From NCBI GenBank assembly GCA_900239685.1, contig OENT01000898.1:1-64000 (forward strand): a stretch of 64,000 nucleotides of DNA, given 5' to 3'. The notes beneath the pieces are model-generated. The model ran no database searches. It was given only the letters and a program-made list of their open reading frames with translations, and was not told the DNA's origin. Origin of the DNA: Rotaria macrura. Lineage: Eukaryota; Rotifera; Eurotatoria; Philodinida; Philodinidae. This document shows, in pieces, positions 23,434 to 36,100 of the stretch (its first letter is position 1; every line of letters starts with the position of its first letter). Position numbers and translations under genes: made by a program.

Positions 23434-26400
23434 TATTTATAATTAATCTTATTATTCTTGCTTTTTAGTCAGATTTTATAAAATAAAAAAAAATAAAAAT
23501 CTATTTCGATTAAATTTCAAATAAATCCAAATATTTTATGATTAATTTAAGAATATCAATAAAACAAATTATATCGACATGAACTCAGTTCAACTAGATT
23601 TCATGAAGAAATATTCACATGATCAGTCTGCCTAGTCTTTTGTTTCGAGGAACTTGGTCAGTTTGTAAATGAATATTTGACACTTTCATTGTTGACTGTT
23701 CGACGCTGTTTTGATCATGATGATAACACCATCACCTATGATTGATAATATCGTAGAATAGAACATAGAGATAGAAGTAAGTTTAGAAAATAATGACCCG
23801 ATTGAATATGAAACTTTTTTTCAGTTGTCAGTGAACTGGAAACGTACTGGTCGAATAGAAAAGAAAAATCGAAATAAACACAGACGAAGTGATGCTCAAA
23901 GTATTCTCTATATATTTGCACATGCAATAAGGACCAATCATCCATCATGGCTCGGGTAAAACAGTCAGGAAGATTTGAAAAGAAGTACAACTTCGTTGCT
24001 GAAATCAGTCTGTTGAAATTGATGAAACAGATTTAACTGTTGTCGGACTTGAATCGATGAGGTTCTACCATAATCGCGTTAAATACGTACGAATTCGCTT
24101 CTGAGGTAGTCCAATTTATAATTGATAGAAAATTATTTTTAGAGAATACTGCTATGAAAATTTACAATGCATCTGACAACAAACATAACGGCTTTTTTGT
24201 CTAAAGTTCATTTAAAGAACCCAAGTAATGGTGAAATTTTGGAGTCTCAAATTTTGCACATAATTGTAAATAAATATAAACAGTATGACAGAATAGTTGT
24301 ATTATATTTATGAATTTTAGAAAAGACAGACAAAAACTTTTATACGTGACCTACGTACCATTCAAAATTTGTTGAAGTTAATATCATATCGTAGAATCAT
24401 ATGTCGAAGATAATCTAAGTAAAAGAATCGAGATATTTCTAATACGTAAAAATAATTAGATCATCGATTTTTTCTGTGTTTTATTTTTGATATTGCAATA
24501 AGTCACATTCCTTGTTTTTTATAACACTGGAATGTTTCGTGCTTTTGATTTGCAAATATTCAAACTCGTTCTCTTTAGTCTAGAATGCCGAGCGATTAGT
24601 AGCCCAGACATAGCAAGCATTATCGGCTCAATATTTTGTTGCTAAATATTAAAACTGTATTTCAAGAAATCTTCGAAATTACAAGGTGCACAGCGATATT
24701 ACAAGTATTATGCCGAGCATGAAAACATTGGTCAGACATTGTGTTAAATTTTCGTATTAGGTCAGCAGTGTTTCATAATTTGGGATTAGCTTGAACGCAT
24801 GAAGTTTTTTTTCTGATTTAAATTCAAAAACAAACAACTAAAGTGCCTGTAACAGCTCTACTCACATGTAAGTTGTACAAGAAACATGACAGTAAATTTA
24901 AAATGCATGCTATCTTTTAATTGATTTCTGTTGCATGTAGCATAGTCGGCTATGAATTGAAACTGTTATTATGATGGATGATTGGTTTTGAAAGCAACGA
25001 TGTCTAAGATTTTTAGGAATATATAACAGACAAATGTTATGAATTTATGCTACCCTAAAATATGCTGTTTTTCAGCCCGTTGTTGTGAGACTCGTTGTGT
25101 CCAATGATGACAAAATATTTGCCAACATGTATTATAACTACCATATCAATTCGTTTCCAAACGAAAGAGGTACAGATTGAATGATTCCATGATTTAATTT
25201 ATTATAGAGACAAGCAAACATAACAATCTTTTAATAGCGATGGATATAGAATGATTTACATACCTCGTTGCAGTTTCTAGAATCGAGATTCAGATGTGCT
25301 GAAAACGAAACATTGAGAATCAATTCAAAAATCTCCTGTAAACATAATCTAATTTCCCAATATTCTATGTTCACCAAATATTTACTTGAGTCTTCTTTTA
25401 TGATTGATTGGTCTTCTGTGATCCTGCCCATAGCTTACTATCAATGGGACATAGAGCTAGTTCAAATGTTTCATGTCTTGTTATAGAATGTGATACGAAT
25501 ATCTAAATATGCTGCTTACTTTTTCATTCTAACTCATATTAGATCATGGAAATTGAAACTCATAAAATAAAATAGTAGTTTTATCATTGAAAACTAACTG
25601 ACTCAAGTGCCGTGAAACTTGTTGTACGGTCTGATGACAGGAGCAAACTGAAATGATCTAAACACTAATACTATAAGTTAATCGATTTTCATAGAATTAT
25701 TTCTTTTCCAGTGCTAAGTTCAAGATTTTTCAGGCAAAACTAATTTTAGTAATATGCTTCTAGTTTTCTGATTCCTTGTGCTATTTAGAATTACAAATGA
25801 ATTAATCGGCAATGATTTAACCTCCTATTTTACTTGATATGGAGCTCTTATTTCGTCGGCTGGTAACTGAATTTAGATGATTGTAGGACTTATCATAAAC
25901 AATGTCGCCTATTGTTTTGGTCGGTTGTTTGGGATCGACCGACTCCTGAGAACACATTGATCGTTATTGTTTTGTGACATTTGAAGATTTGTGCAAATAT
26001 TTATTCATCTTTCTTATGTATATTTCTATGAATATATTATATTTCATTTACGGTGTTAAACTGATTCCATGCCGACTTCCATACTGAATAACAAGGACAC
26101 TCATTCGAAAAGAAAAGAGCAAAATAACAAAATGATTTTCATGGACAAACTTTGAAGGTCATCCGTGAGAAGTAAACGTTCACATAGAGAAATGCACACT
26201 TGAAACATTACATGATGATTCGATTCGTCTGCTATCTTTTTGAACTATTTTTATATTTACAGTAAATGAGATCACTGAGAATTATAAATATTTTTTTTTT
26301 AAATTTAGTATTAAAATAAATTTTTAATCAAATTGTAAATGTTTTGTTTTCATCGATAAATGAAGAGTTGATATTTAAGAAAAGATACCAATCGAATAAA

Positions 26401-26461
26401 AATACAATACAATAAGCGTCATTGTAATCAGATATGTAGGTGTGTTTTTCTTGCATGTAAA
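23434..26461. other. Spacer between AAGAB and nuclear receptor 1
   Basis: AT-rich. One weak minus-strand exon-like segment ends at a strong donor near 25264 (GAG|GTATGT) and is open for about 55 codons, without a recognisable motif or upstream acceptor. No gene is called. Confidence 0.45.
23482..23487 (+). terminator. Poly(A) signal of AAGAB
   Basis: AATAAA 49 nt after the AAGAB stop, followed by a second AATAAA-type run. Confidence 0.6.
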
Positions 26462-27909
26462 CTATTTCAGATCATTTTCAAATGTTATGGCTAGATCATA
26501 TGCTTGATTTATTGCTAATAGTTCTCTTCTCGTTCGTATTTCATGATCTATTGCTTGGGAACACTGTTGCATTTGCAAATAAATCATCACGAGATTTGAA
26601 AAAATTCGAACAGCATTATAATATCCGTGGCGATGTGATAAATACTTCCATAATAGTATTATAAAAGAATTTTGAATTTTATTTATATCCAAACAAATTT
26701 TCTGTGATATATTAGGCAGTAAACGATCATAGTAACAGAGAAGAGGAGCAGAAAAGAACAATAGTAATAATGAAAGACGTGTTACCACTGGATCTGTTAT
26801 TAGTATTGATTGAGCTTTGTTTTTTATTCGATGATATTCGTCAAATAATGCTTTTCCATAAAAGTACTCCGCTGATCTATCATCAATGTTTGACTGAATA
26901 GAAAAAAAAGAATGATATTTGTTACAATTTTATTAACAAAAACTAATTTATCTACCTGCCATGGTTCGCTCAAGCATAATTGTTCGATTTCGTGTATATT
27001 TAGAAAAACTAACGAACGAATATTATGTTTACATAAGTAGTAACGATCATTAGTAGAAAGTGATTGTATAATCGGTATTGATGAAAGAAATGATAAAAAT
27101 GATTTTATATAATTTATCCGAATACTCGTATGATGATTTATTTTTGATAATGGCTCATCACAAAAATGAATAGCCTTATCAAAAATTATTCGGCGTGTTT
27201 TTATGAAAGTTTTCAAGCCATGATTTTCATAAGCATAGACTATATTCGACAGAATTGTCCAGTCTGTTTCTTTTAATAATGAATCATCCGGTAAAATAGA
27301 CTGAAGTATAAAAATTACAAAGAACAATATTTAGTATGATTCATACCAAAATCTATAGAAAAATACTAGAGGGATGTTCGACTCATTTTTCGATAATGCT
27401 GATGATTCTTGCCGACGTTGACGATTGGCTTCGATTAATTGCTTGTATCGTTCTTTTTCTTGCTCTGTTCGAACTAATTCTACTTTCATACCAACTTCAA
27501 AACAACGACGTAAACGACATGATGTACAGTCACGTATTTTTGAACTGCTATTTAAATCATTATGATTATTAAATGGATCGTCATGTATTGAAGAATTACA
27601 ATCAAGTATAATTTCACACGGCTGTTTTAGGAGCTAAACGTTATAGCTTTTCTTGAAGCATATCACTTACAAAATATTGAAGATGTTTCTTACTTCTTTT
27701 CTGCGAGCATTACGACGGAAAAACGCTATTTAAAGGATTCACATAGAAGGTTATTTTTAAAAAATTAGTATAATACCTTTGCATGGAGCACATGTCAGTG
27801 CACCAAAATTAATACCAATTGCTTTCGAGCCACATACACAACATTCGCGTGCAGCTACTAAATATTGATGCTTTGCATTGTGCTGGATTTTTGACGTCCG
27901 TCTTAGCAT
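26462..27909 (-). CDS. Nuclear hormone receptor, paralogue 1
   Basis: Ligand-regulated transcription factor of the C4 zinc-finger family. Five exons: 27909-27777, 27725-27694, 27633-27367, 27300-26956, 26893-26462, giving 402 aa. The first finger is complete (CCVCGSKAIG...LTCAPCKAFFRRNARRKE), with P-box APCKA, closest in style to the NR1J/HR96-DAF-12 type (ESCKA). The second finger has C-x5-C, then an unusually long loop of 23 residues instead of about 9, then CTSCRLRRCFEVGMK. A basic hinge and a helical ligand-binding-like domain follow (about residues 145-402; SEPWQV, LFFSAPLLCYYD, LLWKYLSHRHG). The ligand is unknown. It pairs with the paralogue at 33186-37457: same strand, same exon phases, near-identical length. 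Confidence 0.88.
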
Positions 27910-30900
27910 AGGTTCTAGATAAAGTTGAACACGGTAAAACTCTTCTTTGACAAACTCAAATCATTAGGAAAAGTTTTCTCGCTCCAGAGTACCAATCTCT
28001 TTATGATGTCAAATTTTACTTTAATCTTCTGATACCAGTGTTTAGTTACAGAAAAAAAAGTGAAAAATTATAACAGACTTATATTCTATTAGTTTTCATT
28101 GGAGTTATTATTCTAGAATACGTTTATGTTCTCGTAGTTAACTGAAATAAAACTGAAAGAAGAAAAATTCTTAATTATGTTGCGGGCGGGTATGTTCATT
28201 ATAGAGTTTCAAAGTTTGTCTTTCAATTTAATATGTCAAATCAATTTTCTCATGTCCCTTGCATGCTTTATAGTATTTTAAAAAATGAAAAGAAGGGCAA
28301 TATTCGATTTTAGTGACATTTTCCCAAGTGACTTTGAATATTGAAAAGGTATTTTCTCTTGGATATGTTACGCCTGAATGATGAAAACAACCAGAAGTGT
28401 ACATTTCACAATATCATTCAGAAAGTTCGTGAATATCGATGTGTTGTATTGAGTCACAAAACGTTATAATGACAAATTAGTCTGATTTGAATTACATTTA
28501 CAATTCTAACCACATCTAAACTGATGATAAAAAATCGATGGACAACACAAAACAACTTCTAGATTCTATTATAACGGGCGTGCCAGGATAAATAGTCTTC
28601 TATATACGTCTTCATTATCTTGCTGAAACTGTGAAGTAAATGTTCGAGATTTTTTGTGAAAGAATATAGTCCACACAATACTATTCTAAAACTTATGAAA
28701 AGATCTATTCGAACGATTAACTATGGAATTTTATTCAGTTAAAACTACAATTCTTTAAAGTAGCACACTGGCAGTACACTCATTTTCAGATTAACAGTTT
28801 TGTGCCACATTTTCAACTCTATATACAGTAAATGAACTGCATGAACTATTTTATAGCTCGTGAGCAGCTATATGGGTCGAACGAACACTTTTTTGAAATA
28901 CTCTTAATTTATTCGAACAAAACATTTTCTTTCTTCCTACTGCTGACATTCTGAGAATCTCCATCAAGGTTCCTGGCAATTTTAGTGTTCGTATAATAAA
29001 GGAAACATGACTACATATTATATTTCATAACTAATTAAGTTGAAGGGAAATGTATTATCCATCGTATCGCTATGCGTAAAGTAGTGTAGAGAGTTGTTGA
29101 CTGCAACGTTTGACGCACATAACGAGAGCTATCGATGATTCAAATACATTGATCGCTGAAGTCATGCAATCGTATTAAAATATATTCTTCTAAATGCTGT
29201 TCGAAAGAGTGCACTTGCAATGACACGAAACTTCCACAGGAATTCGGCTTCATATTTGGTACTCGAGAAAAAATGAAGTGATCAATTTTCTGAAAATGCA
29301 CATTTGAAGCCGAGCCAGGATTGTTGCATGGTAGTGTTGGCCGAATCAAATTACATATTTAATCGTTCGAACAGCTCTTTTCATAGAGTATTGTTGAAAA
29401 TTGTAGGGACTATCTTTTCCAAAACAAACTCGAGCATTTACGTGACAATTTCAGTAAGATATTGAAGAAATATGTAGAGAACCAAATGTCCTGGCGCATC
29501 CGTCATATATTTTTGATATTTCTATACATTGATAATATTCATAGCTAATGAACTACAATGAATCGATTCTACGAAAGTAGTTGCACAAACAGTTCACATT
29601 ATGATTGATCGACCGAAAGGCAAATATTTTGAAACGAAATAATTCAGGAGCTATATTATCTATTGTTCACAAAAGAAAAGTGACCAAAAAGAAATTTTCT
29701 TCTTTAATAGATTTCTAAAAATATAAACTTGTTAGAAGTAAAACAAAAATAACTCAGCACATATTTATCGAAATTAAAAATCGATGTCTATTGTATAGAT
29801 TAAAACAAGTTATCTCATTGGTGGATTGTTAGGACTAGCTGTTCGAGATAAAATAATATTTACTTAGACTCTCATTAAATAAACTCGGATGCCGTGTGAA
29901 TTTTTAAATCACTGCATAATCAGTGGTATATAAAAATTCAAGACTACAGAAAAAAACAAGAAAATTGACATCAAAGTCTTCCTTTCATTCTAATCATAGT
30001 GCATGTTACATATGTACGAGTTCTATGTATTGGCCCATAAAATAAAATAATACTGAAAGCTATTTATAAAAATATTCTTGATTGCAAATTTTAAACTAGT
30101 CGGTAGATTGTAATTGCATCAGGTCTAAATTTTATTTTCTCGATTACCTGTTAGCAATATTCTCATATGATAGTTTCAGCCCACAGAACAATAAAAAGTA
30201 ATATTTGTATATAATTATATTTGGATGTATATTTGTGTGCACATTGTGACGTGTCTAAAAAATAGCATGTCAAAATGAGTACATTCACTTGTATTATGGT
30301 ATTCTTTCGGGTCAATGTACGTTTTGTTGTTCTGTTCTTTGTACCTTCTTTTTTTTTCTATTTAATTTTTTCTTTTCAAGTAACGAAGTATGCATTAACA
30401 TTAACTACAAGGTGATAGGAAAGAAAATAACCTTGTTCAAGTAGTTTTTTTTTAGTCTTTTGGAAATTTTCATTTAAAGAAAAGGAACTAACCACATTTT
30501 ACTTGTCTGTCTTACGTGAATGTGCAATACTCAAAATCAAAATGTTCAACATAAGAAAATGTCAAAATTTGATCATTGCCGACTAGCGATATCGTTCGAA
30601 AACGAATAGAAATGACATTCTAAGCAAATATCATTCATTATAGAAAAAATAAAACTATGGAGATAGACGGATCAAACCGCAATATTTTTAAGTATATGTT
30701 ACTCAAATATCGATTTTTATAGAACATTCATAAAAGGCAACCAAGTCATAGAAAAATATTTGAATCCGTTGAAATACATGACAGGATGCAAATCTCCTGC
30801 GGTATATAAATTCATGATGATAATCAGATTCGAAGTCAAAAGAAGCTATTACAGATGTATTTTGTACTACTGGTGAAGCAGTCAAGAAGTTGACAATCAT

Positions 30901-30912
30901 AAGAAGAAGAAT
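27910..30912. other. Spacer upstream of nuclear receptor 1
   Basis: About 3 kb of AT-rich sequence. I found no exon chain, RNA gene or clear repeat. It should contain the promoter of nuclear receptor 1. Confidence 0.5.
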
Positions 30913-31719
30913 TTAAGGCGCCCCCCCCCCTCATAAGTCGATTTTCGTCAAAGAAAGTCCAAATCGACTGAAATTTTACGGATATGTTAGGACTGGAGCG
31001 GCTAGCCTACGATAAAAATTTCAGCCCGAAATATGCAAGTTTCAGGAAGTTATAAAGTGAACACTGGTTAAAAATGACCCATTTTCCATCCTAGTTATTT
31101 TGCCTTCAACTATGTTTTTTCGGAAATTAATTTTTACCATTCGATAGAGCATGCAAAAACGCAGGGCATCTCGTGCTCCGATTTTCGAAAAAGCTTTTTT
31201 TNNNNNNNNNNNNNNNAAAATCGGAGCACGAGATGCCCTGCGTCTTTGCATGCTCTATCGAATGGTAAAAATTAATTTCCGAAAAAACATAGTTGAAGGC
31301 AAAAGAACTAGGATGGAAAATGGAAAAACATGATTTTGAGAGAAACATAAAAACATTTTTTCGATCATCTTTTGCTGTTTTTTTAAATTTTCTCAATTTT
31401 CACGTGGTTTTTGAAGAAACTGACCTAACTCGTCCTACGTAACTTTTAATTCTGCACACGCTGAGCACTTAATTCATTGTTAATTAATTAATTAATTAAT
31501 CCGTACTTAGAGATCAAAGACCTAATTTTTAAAAAAATCGTTTTTGACATAGAGGACCTCTCAAAGATCACTAAAAATCTCGGTCAAAAAATGGTCTTTG
31601 GAAAAAAAACTAAAGTGATTCTGAAAGAGCAGAACATGGGCTATCACTTCATGGTGTTATCTTAATTTTCATTTTCCTGACGATAATCGACTTTTTTTGA
31701 GGAGGGGGGGGGGCCTTAA
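30913..31719. mobile_element. Non-autonomous DNA transposon with TTAA ends (piggyBac-like MITE)
   Basis: Both ends start at TTAA (30913-30916 and 31716-31719), followed by terminal inverted repeats of roughly 45 nt. The left end reads GGCG, a C10 run, then TCATAAGTCGATTTTCGTCA. The right end, read on the other strand, has GGCC, a C-rich run, then CTCAAAAAAAGTCGATTATCGTCA. A TTAA duplication and C-rich tips are typical of the piggyBac superfamily. The centre holds a long foldback (separate entry) and a 15-N gap; a TTAA tandem run lies at about 31480-31500. There is no transposase, so it would have to move in trans. Confidence 0.7.
31079..31323. repeat. Foldback with 107-nt arms around an assembly gap
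   Basis: Left arm 31079-31185, right arm 31217-31323: reverse complements with only two mismatches that I can see. The 15 Ns (31202-31216) sit at the hairpin tip, so the gap is probably the unreadable loop. Open frames across the gap are artefacts. Confidence 0.9.
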
Positions 31720-32479
31720 GCAAAAAAACAGACTAAATTTGTGAAATTGGTATACATATGACGAAGACAAAGTTAATGAGGTGAAATTGACTGTTGAATG
31801 AATGAATGTTAGATTGCTCTATTCTATCTATTTTGAGGCGCATTTCGAAACTCTTCGTTTATGTATTGCGATAGCACAGTAATAGGTAAATAGCAAACAT
31901 TCTTTAGAAAGATGTTCTTAATGTTCGAGTATTGATCTAAATCATATGTTTCCTTGATATTCAGTGTAGAATCTTTGAGTGTCAGTCACAATTTATAGGA
32001 TGGAAAGGGCAGAATCCAACTCCTAACGTCATTAACTACAAACTATCTTTAAGTTTATGGTTTAGGAAAACAATGAATAATGAAACAGATTTATCAAAAA
32101 AATAGACATGAGAAGTAAGCGATGAGTGAGCATATTTGAAGGTAATGCCTGAAGTTATTCTTTCCGTTTTTTCATAGACTCGTGCACTTTCATCAATAGT
32201 TTTCCTTCTCTTTAATATTTATTTTAAAAATAAAATAACCTTCTAGAACAAATATATACACTCGATTATACGACTTTCTTGGTTTGCAATAAATCTATCA
32301 CACAAAAAACAAACAAATCTAAAGGGTACATTTAATAAATAAACACGAGGTTTCTTAGTTTTCTCAATATATTCGAGTTTAATCAGCAGAATCGTACAGT
32401 AAAAAACATTATGCACGACCTTCAATACCTATGCCTGGCAAATATACGAAAAATGTCATATTAGTGTTTGACGACATTA
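31720..32479. other. Spacer
   Basis: AT-rich; nothing supported. Confidence 0.5.
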
Positions 32480-33030
32480 ATATTATGTTCCTGTAGTATA
32501 ATCTTCAGTTTCTTTCCAAAGCTATGTTCCTTGTTCATCTGATTGATTCTCTAATTTCAGATGCTTCTCAAGAGAACCTAAGCTTTAAAGAAAACAGATA
32601 GTGAGAGTGAAAATGAAATGAAAAAATTGATAGCAGTAACTGTGGACGTCAAAAATTCTTTACCATCCACTCCATATGTCTTTCATCCAAACATCTCTTT
32701 TGAATGATCACCAATCTGACATTCAACTATGTCATTTGATACTGACAGTTGAAAAATCATTCTCAGTACAGATGAATGAACCTATTTAATTATAGTCATG
32801 ATAAGAATAATTAATAGATTTTAATTTATATTGAAGTTCTGCAAATGTGTACTAAAAATTTGATCAGCAACTAGCCTTGTCAAATCCATTGCTTTTTCTA
32901 TTGAATTTTCCATTGTAAATGTAATCTCAGTTACAAATTTCCTTCAGAAGTATTATTGATTGAATTTTATCATATCGCGATCAATGTTAAGCTTTATTGC
33001 CGCACGAGAAATTCGACCTTAGAAAGAAAA
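32480..33030 (-). pseudogene. Exon-like coding traces, family unknown
   Basis: Three stretches on the minus strand look coding: about 33020-32960 (RAAIKLNIDRDMIKF), 32940-32830 (MENSIEKAMDLTRLVADQIF) and 32780-32485 (IFQLSVSNDIVECQIGDHSK, then SLEKHLKLENQSDEQGT). Possible GT-AG junctions connect the last two parts, but the longest reading needs to cross a TGA (after EMFG) and a TAG (after EQGT). This may be a decayed small gene, or a real one whose exons I cannot settle. No homology recognised. Confidence 0.3.
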
Positions 33031-33185
33031 CAAGCATTTGTCTTGATTACGAAATTTCACATACACATATTTTTCAACACATTTACAAGAGACGAACATA
33101 TGTAGAAAAATTTTCTTCGAAAAGAAAATATCATGATAAGTGTTAATTAGTAATTTTATACAGACATGAAAAATTTGTTGAAGTT

Positions 33186-36100
33186 TTATGAAAATGTGTG
33201 TTCGTTTGTCGATAAATCAGCATTGATATCCAACTTGATCAATTCTTCGAGTGTTTCATGTACGGGTGCAAACTCTTCTTCCATTCGTAATCTCATATTA
33301 ATACCAACTCCCACACGTAACATACTTAAAAAGACGAAGATGAGATTCGAATAGATCCGAACTGCTTGCGAATGTCCATGACGATACAATAAGTATTTCC
33401 ATATTAGTGTCGCATAAATATTTTGAATATCAACAAAGGATGAGTTTTTCCTAGCTCTTATTGTTGTTGATTTTGAATCATAATAAGAAAACAATGGTGT
33501 CGAGAAAAATAAGACAATAATCCAAAGACGTGTCATGATTGGATCCGCTATTAATGATTTTTCAGCTACCCTTACAACACAATCGAATTCCTTGTATAAC
33601 ACTGGACCGCATAAGATTTCCCATCCAGATTTACAAGCAGCGAGCTAAAAATTAATAAAGATATTATTTTTATTTGCTATTTTAGATGTTTTTCTATCCG
33701 AACTCATTTCCTATTTACCTGCCACGGTTCAGTAAAACATGATTGATTGAGTTCATGAAGATTAACGAAAATCAATCGACGAATGTTATTGTTACATAAA
33801 AATGTTTGATTAGTTCGTGCCAGTGATTGAAAAGCAGGTAATGATCGAATAAACGATGTGAGCGAAGCAGTTACACTTATGGGTAATATTTTATAGTGCT
33901 TTAATAAGTGTTCTTTTGATGGTATACCATTGGTAAACAGTTTTAAACGTTGTTCAAGATAAGTTTTGACACAGCATGTATCATAAGCATATACAATGTT
34001 AGATAGATGACACCAATCAGTTCTACTTACTAAATCACTATTATTCATGATATTCTACAAAGAAAAATTGGATTTAATCGAAAATATTCATTGAAGTTTA
34101 CAGGTATCAGAGTATGACAAAATATCTGACCGACGAACAGATTCTGTATGCTTATCTTGAGGAGAAAAATGTAGATCTAAAATCATGATAGTTCTAAGTT
34201 TACATGCCGATGCTAAATTATAACTAACCGAAAGCAATCAAAGTAGTAGTGCAATCGAACGCAAATGTCCCATATCAGAATTCGTTTTTGGCGAGAAGCG
34301 TGTTTCAATACATAATTTTCTGTTTCATGGTATACGTCAATATAAATACATTATTGAACAAGTAGTTACTGAAACGACATAGTTACAAAATCAGATCAGA
34401 TATTTAATTGATAGCACTTTTCAATTATCAAGCATTACTCAGTACTCATTCTAGATTTACTCAAATTATAAAATCTATTAAGTTCTTTTTGAATTCGTAC
34501 TATACTCTGCTCTATGAAAATCAATCTTTAAAGTTGGCTAATTGAACAATGCTCATACTGATCTATGGTATGGACAAAAATGAACTTAATTTCTTTAGAA
34601 AAAAAGAATAATGTGAAGCAAACACAGTTACGAACTTCTAGAAAATCGACTGTCAAGAAATTCTACGTAGTCGATTAACGATAATGTATTCATTGAGAAA
34701 TTGACTGATCAGTGGGAATCATGAGCTTGTCAGAAAATCCTTACGATTCTTGCATTCTTAGTGATTCGTGTTCACATTAAACCTAACAATATGATCATGG
34801 TCACGAAAAAGTTTTAACAAATCTTTTTTCTCTATGATAACTCTACATATAATAGTTAAAGTAAATCATATTTTTATGTTTCATATACTATGATATTTAA
34901 TTAGGTTGATCTGTGTTTTTTCAAGCAATCAAAATACGCCTCTACAAGCCTATCTAATACGGCTTATATAGAAATGAATAATTAGAAACTAATGTTGAAA
35001 AAAATCTTAATGTTTTTTTTTTTGAAGATTAGCTTCTGTTTCCTGCCCAGTACTTTTTCATAAAGCCAACTATTGATATTCTGATTGCATCTTCTCTCGT
35101 GTTCATCATTTCGGCAAAGAATAGCATTAATATTAAACTATATCTTCTTCATCTCTGTCAAAGATTTAATCCGTGGAGTTTTTTCCTTAGCAGTATTGAT
35201 ACTAGTCAAATCGATTAAACCACATCGTGACGAGGATGCCACTGCTCCCGGTTGCAGTTCAGATTTCTGTCTCAAGTATGAATTTATCTTTTGTTTCTGT
35301 TGTATGCTATGGTCTAAGGAAAAGAATTAGTGCTTGGTTTGTCGATATTACAGCTTTGGAATCATCAGAATGAACATCTACTACAAGTAATAGTATAGAA
35401 AAAAAATATGTAACTCTACTCGTCATAGTTTAAACTATAAATTAGAAACGAAGATTTATAAGAGAAAAATTTTAATAATTGTTCAATTCTAATAAACATT
35501 TATCTTAAGTAAAAATATGAAGTTCAATGTGCACATGTATTCGAAGGGTTTCGTTCATTTGCTTTGTTTCTACTGATGAATTGTAACGATATAGAAATTT
35601 TCTACTTTAGATGAATATCTAATTTAGAGAACTATTAGAATTAAATACAAAGACTTATGCCAACATTTATTACGTATAATAAGAACAAACGATTTTATGG
35701 AAATTAATTCTCATAATCGAAATATTTATTCACATTAGAGTTTAAGTGACTATTTATTGAAATAAATGTGAAAACCTCGGACTTAAGTCCGAGAGGTATG
35801 TGTACTTCAAAAAGTAAATGAGACAAATCAGTCATTCCAGAATATGTGCACGGAAGAAGTATCTTGCTAAACCTTTTTGGGAAACCCCGAAACTAGTAGT
35901 CATTTCAGACATATCTAGGCATTTGGTTTCTTGATGCAGTTTTTGTGCATTTCCAGACCTTTTTCAGACGATGTTTTGTTAGAAAGTTACGATTTAGTTC
36001 AAAACTAATATCAGATTCGGAATCAACGTTAAAGATTGAGTCAATTCATATACATTGTGGGTCATTCTGAGAAAAAAAAATTTTTTTCAAAAAAATCCCT

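Noticed and set aside
31042-31396. Overlapping open frames across the N gap
   Set aside because: They are reads of the two arms of a foldback in a mobile element; not genes.
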